Source: Eggerthellaceae bacterium UBA3686
GTDB taxonomy: Bacteria; Actinomycetota; Coriobacteriia; Coriobacteriales; Eggerthellaceae
Reading direction: 5' to 3'
Length of the DNA: 8,706 nt
Assembly (NCBI GenBank): GCA_002371495.1
Contig: DFIX01000026.1
Location: 80,097 to 88,802, forward strand
The first letter of the stretch is position 1. Each line of letters begins with the position of its first letter. The notes below the pieces were generated by a model. The model made no database searches. It was given only the letters and a program-made list of their open reading frames with translations, and had not been told where the DNA came from. A program made the position numbers and the translations under genes. Positions 5,211 through 8,706 of this stretch are shown piece by piece.

Positions 5211-6644
5211 TTACAGCTCGGTCGCTTCGACGGCGGTGGCGAGGCTGCTGACGCCGGCTTCGGCGAGCGACATGAAGTTCACCAGCTTCTCGGACCAGCC
5301 GGCCGAGAGCGTCGTGTCGGGACCGGTGAACTGCGTCGTGCCGTAACCGACCATGTCCACGGCGTGCATCCACACCTTGCGGCCCACGCGCCTACGGTAC
5401 TCGCCCATGCGCGACTGCAGGGTCTGCCTGCCCGTATAATCGCGGAAATCCCAGTTGACCTCGTAGTCCGACAAGACCACAAGTCGATCGCAATCAACGC
5501 GGTCGCGCTCCATGGCGTCGAATACCGCGCCCATGTTCGTGCAACCGCCGTTGCCGCGCAGGCGGTCCATCGTCTCGAGGACCGAAGCGCCCGCAAAGAC
5601 CGGCACCCGTTTCGCATCGCTCGCGAACGTGTACAGCACGCAGTCGTCGGACAACCGGACAACGCACGCGCCCAGAAGCGCAGCTACGTCGGCATACGAG
5701 ACGGTGCTGTTCGCGGAAAGACTGCAGCGCATAGAACCCGACACGTCGACCGCCACGACCGTGCGGCCTGCAAGCCGCGGGTAGTTCGCAACCGACAAGT
5801 CCATAGCGTCGCGCAAAGCGCCCAGCACCTTGCCCGAAGCCATGTTCTCGACCGACCGGTAAGCCGACCAGTAGCGGAACGGCAGCTGGCGCGAGTTCGC
5901 GACGGCGCGCGGATCCGTCAGGCGCTCGAGGGCCACGTCGAAGTTGCGTGGGCCAGCTTCAAGCATGTTGCGCAGGTTGCGCAGCAGCGCCATGTACGGG
6001 ACCTTGTCCTCGGCGAGCAGTCGCTCCCAGGTTTCGGCCGTGTTGCCGCAGGCCGAAAGGGCGGTTTCCCAACCGTCGGGGCGCACGAGCTCGCCGGCCA
6101 GGCAAGCGCGGGTCGCCTCGCGGCGGCGCGGGTGGCAGAGCTTCACCGCGTCTGCCATGGTGACCGATCGGCCCAGCATCCGGTACTTCGCAAACGAATA
6201 GTCCGAAAACTCGTTCATCGCATCGCGCAGGCCGCGGCGAAGAGAGTTCGGCAGCGGCTCGCCCGGAAACAGTGCGAAGTACGCGGCCAGCATCTCGGTG
6301 ACGTCATCGCCTCGTACGACGCAGCGCCTGACGGCGCGGCGGACGAAGGTTTCGCCCTTGACCTCGTGCGCCAAGACGGCGGCAAGCGTGTGCGAAGCGG
6401 ATCGCATGTTCATGACTGTGCGCGCGTACACCGCGAGTTTGGCGACGAACACGCCGTCTTCCGCCGCGACCTTCCGTGCCAGCTCGACCATTTCCGATGT
6501 GGTGTCGCCGTAGTACTTCGCCTCGCCGACGAAGTTCGTGAGCACCTTCGACATCAGGTCGTCGCGTGTCGAAAGGGCGTATGCCGCATAGCCGCAGCGG
6601 TTTTGCGTCTTCGTGCCCTCTGCCTTTACGTTGAAAGTAGCCAT
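5211..6644 (-). CDS. rsr: Ro60/Rsr homologue: TROVE-vWA RNA-binding protein
   Basis: The 477-residue product is a bacterial Ro protein, slightly shorter than human Ro60 (about 538). The TROVE HEAT-repeat ring covers roughly residues 10-290, with hallmark segments NRCGYAAYALSTRDDLMSKV, ARTVMNMRSASHTLAAVLAHE and RNLRNMLEAG. The C-terminal von Willebrand A domain has a complete MIDAS: D300-x-S302-x-S304 in VAVDVSGSM, T369 in GGCTNMG, and D393 in LSDYEVNWD. Ro rings bind misfolded RNA ends in the central cavity and Y RNAs on the outside, and in bacteria act in rRNA maturation and decay with 3' exonucleases and in stress survival. The ATG at 6644 has AAAGGGGG 6 bases upstream. No -10 is well placed for a separate promoter close to the start, so transcription from the upstream RNA promoter is possible. 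It faces the two RlaP genes across a shared terminator. Confidence 0.93.
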   Translation of the reverse strand: MATFNVKAEGTKTQNRCGYAAYALSTRDDLMSKVLTNFVGEAKYYGDTTSEMVELARKVAAEDGVFVAKLAVYARTVMNMRSASHTLAAVLAHEVKGETFVRRAVRRCVVRGDDVTEMLAAYFALFPGEPLPNSLRRGLRDAMNEFSDYSFAKYRMLGRSVTMADAVKLCHPRRREATRACLAGELVRPDGWETALSACGNTAETWERLLAEDKVPYMALLRNLRNMLEAGPRNFDVALERLTDPRAVANSRQLPFRYWSAYRSVENMASGKVLGALRDAMDLSVANYPRLAGRTVVAVDVSGSMRCSLSANSTVSYADVAALLGACVVRLSDDCVLYTFASDAKRVPVFAGASVLETMDRLRGNGGCTNMGAVFDAMERDRVDCDRLVVLSDYEVNWDFRDYTGRQTLQSRMGEYRRRVGRKVWMHAVDMVGYGTTQFTGPDTTLSAGWSEKLVNFMSLAEAGVSSLATAVEATEL

Positions 6645-6666
6645 ACATGACCCCCTTTCGCATTAT

Positions 6667-6683
6667 GCGGCCTGGTTAGCCGC
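6667..6683 (-). promoter_or_regulatory. Small hairpin in the Ro leader with an operator-like half-site
   Basis: GCGGC (6667-6671) and GCCGC (6679-6683) are inverted around CTGGTTA. The segment CCTGGTTAGCCG at 6671-6682 resembles CCTGGTAAGCTG from the WYL dyad (10 of 12). It lies at a comparable distance upstream of the minus-strand start (27 against 32 bases). Only one half of the dyad is shared, so common regulation is speculative. Confidence 0.25.
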
Positions 6684-6695
6684 GCCTTCTATCGA

Positions 6696-6832
6696 GCAAG
6701 ACGGACAGATGGTAGTGGGAGCGGAGTTTTTTGGAGCACCTTGCATGAAGGCTCCGGCGTTCCTCGGTGACGGATTCAAGCTCATTTTGAATGGTGAGAA
6801 GTATCCGCGCCCTGCAATGCTGTCCGCCTTGC
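6696..6832 (-). ncRNA. Candidate structured RNA, Y-RNA-like, copy 1, upstream of the Ro gene
   Basis: This 137-base segment lies 51 bases upstream of the Ro start codon. Read on the minus strand, it begins with 37 bases identical to 1885-1921. GCAAGGCGGACAG pairs with CTGTCCGTCTTGC at all 13 positions (one G-U); then an internal loop (CATTGCA against ACTACCAT); then GGGCGCGGA with TCCGCTCCC, 8 of 9. The hairpin at 6734-6754 has the same 21-base length and GT bulge as in copy 2, yet differs by two compensated base pairs. Bacterial Y RNAs are often encoded next to the Ro gene, which makes a Y RNA the leading hypothesis. I could not match any known Y-RNA consensus or a clear tRNA-like domain. 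The plus-strand reading is not excluded. A cis-acting leader of the Ro mRNA or a mobile element with inverted ends are alternatives. Confidence 0.6.
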
Positions 6833-6840
6833 ATGATCGT

Positions 6841-6846
6841 AGAGTA
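6841..6846 (-). promoter_or_regulatory. Candidate -10 box for RNA copy 1
   Basis: On the minus strand TACTCT ends 8 bases before the stem begins at 6832, matching the placement of TAATCT before copy 2. An overlapping TACGAT is a second possibility. The -35 region (TGGGCG) is poor. Confidence 0.33.
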
Positions 6847-6980
6847 CGCTTGATGCGCTGTGGCGCCCACCCCTACAAATGGGCAATCGCCTTAAATATT
6901 TGAGGTACTAAAGCTTCCTTTTTGGTGCTTATTGCACTTCGCGCTACGCCGCTTGTTCCGCACTGCGAGTGGTTGTGGCC

Positions 6981-6986
6981 TATAAT
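6981..6986 (+). promoter_or_regulatory. -10 box of the plsY-gpsA promoter
   Basis: TATAAT is a perfect -10 consensus 34 bases before the plsY ATG. The best -35-like sequence, TTGTTC at 6953, is 22 bases away and so poorly spaced. The promoter diverges from the one proposed for RNA copy 1. Between 6847 and 6980 I see only an imperfect hairpin (6862-6891). Confidence 0.5.
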
Positions 6987-7020
6987 TGGGGGCGTCTATA
7001 CGTCGGCTAGGAGGAATTCC

Positions 7021-7644
7021 ATGCAAGCGCTTGCCACAGTCGCGGTGTTCGTCGTCGCGTTCCTGTTGGGGTCGGTCCCGTGGGGGCTGGTCATCTCGAA
7101 GGTGTTCTACCACAAGGACCTGCGCGAAGAGGGGTCGGGAAACATCGGCACCACCAACGCGATCCGCTCGATGGGCAAGGTAGGCGGATATGCCGTCTTC
7201 GTACTTGACTTCGGAAAGGGCGTGCTGTCGGGTTTCATCGGCCTTTGGGTTGCTCAGGCGCTCGGGTTCGACGACGCCATGCGCGGCGTCGCCTTGGCCG
7301 CGGCGTTTCTTGGGTGCACGTGGGGCCATATTTTCAGTCCATGGCTGGGGTTCAAGGGCGGCAAGGGCATAGCGGTGGCGGTCGGCTGCCTGTTCGTGAC
7401 GTTCGGGCCGGTTGGCGCCTTGCTCGAGCTGGCCATCTTCATTGTGCTGGTGCCGTTGACCAAATACGTTTCGGTGGGCTCGATGGCCGCCGCGCTTGCC
7501 TGCCCGTTCTTTGCGCTGTACTTCTTCTGGGGAAACTGGCTGGCGTGGGCGCTTTGCGCTATCGCCGGCTTGACCGTGTTCTGGGCGCACCGCGAAAACC
7601 TCAAGCGCCTGTTGGCGGGCGAAGAGCGCCGGCTCGGACACTAG
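7021..7644 (+). CDS. plsY: Acyl-phosphate:glycerol-3-phosphate acyltransferase PlsY
   Basis: This integral membrane enzyme transfers an acyl group from acyl-phosphate to the sn-1 position of glycerol-3-phosphate, giving lysophosphatidate. The 207-residue product shows the family motifs in order: GSVPWGLVISK (17-27), GSGNIGTTNAIRSMGK (38-53), GHIFSPWLGFKGGKGIA (102-118) and SVGSMAAA (151-158). The tail HRENLKRLLAGEERRL (190-205) is typical. Several long hydrophobic stretches account for the expected membrane segments. The ATG at 7021 is set by AGGAGG 6 bases upstream; the frame extends further 5' but lacks a site there and would start before the TATAAT box. gpsA follows 44 bases later, so substrate supply and use are co-transcribed. 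Confidence 0.95.
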   Translation: MQALATVAVFVVAFLLGSVPWGLVISKVFYHKDLREEGSGNIGTTNAIRSMGKVGGYAVFVLDFGKGVLSGFIGLWVAQALGFDDAMRGVALAAAFLGCTWGHIFSPWLGFKGGKGIAVAVGCLFVTFGPVGALLELAIFIVLVPLTKYVSVGSMAAALACPFFALYFFWGNWLAWALCAIAGLTVFWAHRENLKRLLAGEERRLGH

Positions 7645-7688
7645 CCTGAGCTTTTCTGCAGGTTAGCATTGGGAAAAGAGGCATTACT

Positions 7689-8684
7689 ATGAATGTCGCA
7701 GTAATCGGCGCTGGATCGTGGGGGACGGCGCTCGCGCAGGTGGCGGCCGCGAACGGGCATGATGTGAGGCTATGGGCACGGCGACCCGAAGTTGCCGAGG
7801 CTGTGAACTCTGCGCATCGCAACCCCGATTATCTGAAGGACGCCGATCTGTCACCGCGCATCTGGGCGACGCCGAGCGTCGAGGAGGCACTTGTGGGTGC
7901 CGACGCCGTCATTTCGGTTACGCCTTCCAAATACGTGCGTGCGACGGCCGAGCAGCTGGCGCCCGTCGCGCCCGCGTCCATGCCTATCGTGGTGTGCTCG
8001 AAGGGCGTCGAGGTGGGGACGGGCCTCGTGCCGACGCAGGTTTTCGAGGAGCTGCTGGGAAACCCGCAGCGCATCGCGGCACTATCGGGTCCCAACCATG
8101 CCGAAGAGATCGTGCACGGTGTTGCTGCGGGCACGGTCGTGGCTAGCGAGTCCGCTGAAACTGCCGAGTTCTTCCAAAAGCTCCTGGCGTCCGAAACGTT
8201 CCGTGTTTACACGAGCGACGACGTCATCGGTGTCGAGCTCTGCGCGGCCTTCAAGAACGTCATCGCGATTGCCGTGGGTGTTGCATACGGCCTAGGTTAC
8301 GGCGACAACACGGCTGCTATGCTCATGACGCGCGGGCAGGCTGAGATGAGCAGGCTCGTTGCCGCGGCTGGTGGCAACCCGATGACCTGCATGGGCTTGG
8401 CGGGGACGGGTGATCTGATTGCCACCTGCATGTCGCGCCATTCGCGTAACCGCATGTTCGGCGAGGCGCTTGCGGCAGGCGAGACGCTCGAGGCGTACGA
8501 GACGCGCCGGCACATGGTGGTCGAGGGCGCCCAGGCATGCCGCACGCTCGATGCGCTTTCCAAGAAATACCAGGTCGAGTTGCCAATTACCGATGTCGTG
8601 CGCAGTATGGTGTGGGAAGGGGCCGCCCCGCGCGAAGTCGCCGACAGCCTGGCTGCCCGCTCCCTCAAGCCCGAGTTCTACTAA
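7689..8684 (+). CDS. gpsA: NAD(P)-dependent glycerol-3-phosphate dehydrogenase
   Basis: The enzyme reduces dihydroxyacetone phosphate to sn-glycerol-3-phosphate, the substrate of PlsY, in the cytoplasm. The 331-residue product is full length. It has the Rossmann motif GAGSWGTALA (7-16), SKGVE (104-108) with K105, LSGPNHAEEI (132-141), and the signature CAAFKNVIAIAVGVAYGLGY (185-204) with catalytic K189. GLAGTGDLIATC (236-247) contains D242, SRNR is at 252-255 and VVEG at 277-280. AGAGG sits 7 bases before the ATG. The pair plsY-gpsA is a common arrangement for phospholipid precursor synthesis. The TAA stop overlaps the first bases of the repeat at 8683. Confidence 0.96.
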   Translation: MNVAVIGAGSWGTALAQVAAANGHDVRLWARRPEVAEAVNSAHRNPDYLKDADLSPRIWATPSVEEALVGADAVISVTPSKYVRATAEQLAPVAPASMPIVVCSKGVEVGTGLVPTQVFEELLGNPQRIAALSGPNHAEEIVHGVAAGTVVASESAETAEFFQKLLASETFRVYTSDDVIGVELCAAFKNVIAIAVGVAYGLGYGDNTAAMLMTRGQAEMSRLVAAAGGNPMTCMGLAGTGDLIATCMSRHSRNRMFGEALAAGETLEAYETRRHMVVEGAQACRTLDALSKKYQVELPITDVVRSMVWEGAAPREVADSLAARSLKPEFY

Positions 8685-8706
8685 ATGTGAAAAAAGGGTC
8701 AGACCC
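8683..8706. repeat. Palindromic repeat, copy cut by the window end; probable gpsA terminator
   Basis: AAATGTGAAAAAAGGGTC-A-GACCC begins within the gpsA stop codon and is cut off at the window edge. It differs from the left half of the 3503-3539 palindrome by one base in the A/G run. If the rest is present beyond the window it would form the same A-G-rich stem with a T run. Confidence 0.75.

Noticed and set aside
5364..6650. Plus-strand 428-codon frame opposite the Ro gene
   Set aside because: It is an antisense shadow in high-GC DNA; the opposite strand encodes an unmistakable TROVE-vWA protein with an intact MIDAS.
6696..6832. RNA copy 1 transcribed on the plus strand, ending at the imperfect hairpin 6862-6891 followed by TTAAATATTT
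   Set aside because: Stem pairing is equally good on both strands, so this is not excluded. The minus strand is preferred because both copies then have a TAxTCT box 7-8 bases upstream, copy 2 is followed by a terminator-like hairpin, and copy 1 heads the Ro gene.
6613..6903. Plus-strand open frame of 96 codons between Ro and plsY
   Set aside because: It starts antisense to the Ro gene and crosses RNA copy 1. In copy 2 the matching frame is broken by indels, and the conservation pattern follows base pairing rather than codons.

Overview
The window is high-GC DNA with Actinobacterial-style coding (strong C/G preference at third codon positions, Shine-Dalgarno sites, short intergenic gaps filled with palindromic repeats). 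The protein families and repeat style suggest a gut-type Coriobacteriia, perhaps Eggerthellaceae; this is inference, since no marker gene was compared.

Layout. Bases 1-27 are part of a palindromic repeat and 28-539 hold no convincing intact gene. A WYL-domain transcriptional regulator (540-1706, minus) follows, with a 31-bp inverted repeat just upstream of its start. Bases 1707-2142 hold a candidate structured RNA (1885-2034, plus) and several small hairpins. Then come cca, the CCA-adding tRNA nucleotidyltransferase (2143-3510, plus), and two overlapping paralogous nucleotidyltransferases of the YcgL/RlaP family (3578-4363 and 4357-5145, plus). These converge, across a perfect 15-bp-arm palindrome, on a Ro60/Rsr homologue with TROVE and vWA domains (5211-6644, minus). 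Upstream of the Ro gene is a second copy of the candidate RNA (6696-6832, minus). The window ends with the phospholipid genes plsY (7021-7644) and gpsA (7689-8684), both plus, and another copy of the terminal repeat.

How the parts may work together. Ro proteins are ring-shaped RNA chaperones that bind small Y RNAs, and RlaP-type nucleotidyltransferases are predicted RNA-repair enzymes. The two RNA copies share 37 identical bases at one end. Each closes with a 13-bp end-to-end stem, then a second stem, and each carries an internal hairpin with two compensated base-pair changes. They sit as an inverted pair bounding cca-rlaP-rlaP-ro, and in the preferred orientation each heads one of the two convergent gene groups. 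I read this as an RNA repair or RNA quality-control island with two Y-RNA-like partners. An adjacent WYL regulator may control it. No RNA ligase (RtcB or other) is visible in the window.

plsY-gpsA is an ordinary membrane-lipid operon. The intergenic regions carry many variants of a palindromic repeat beginning TGTGA, several of which supply the stop codon of the preceding gene and probably act as terminators.
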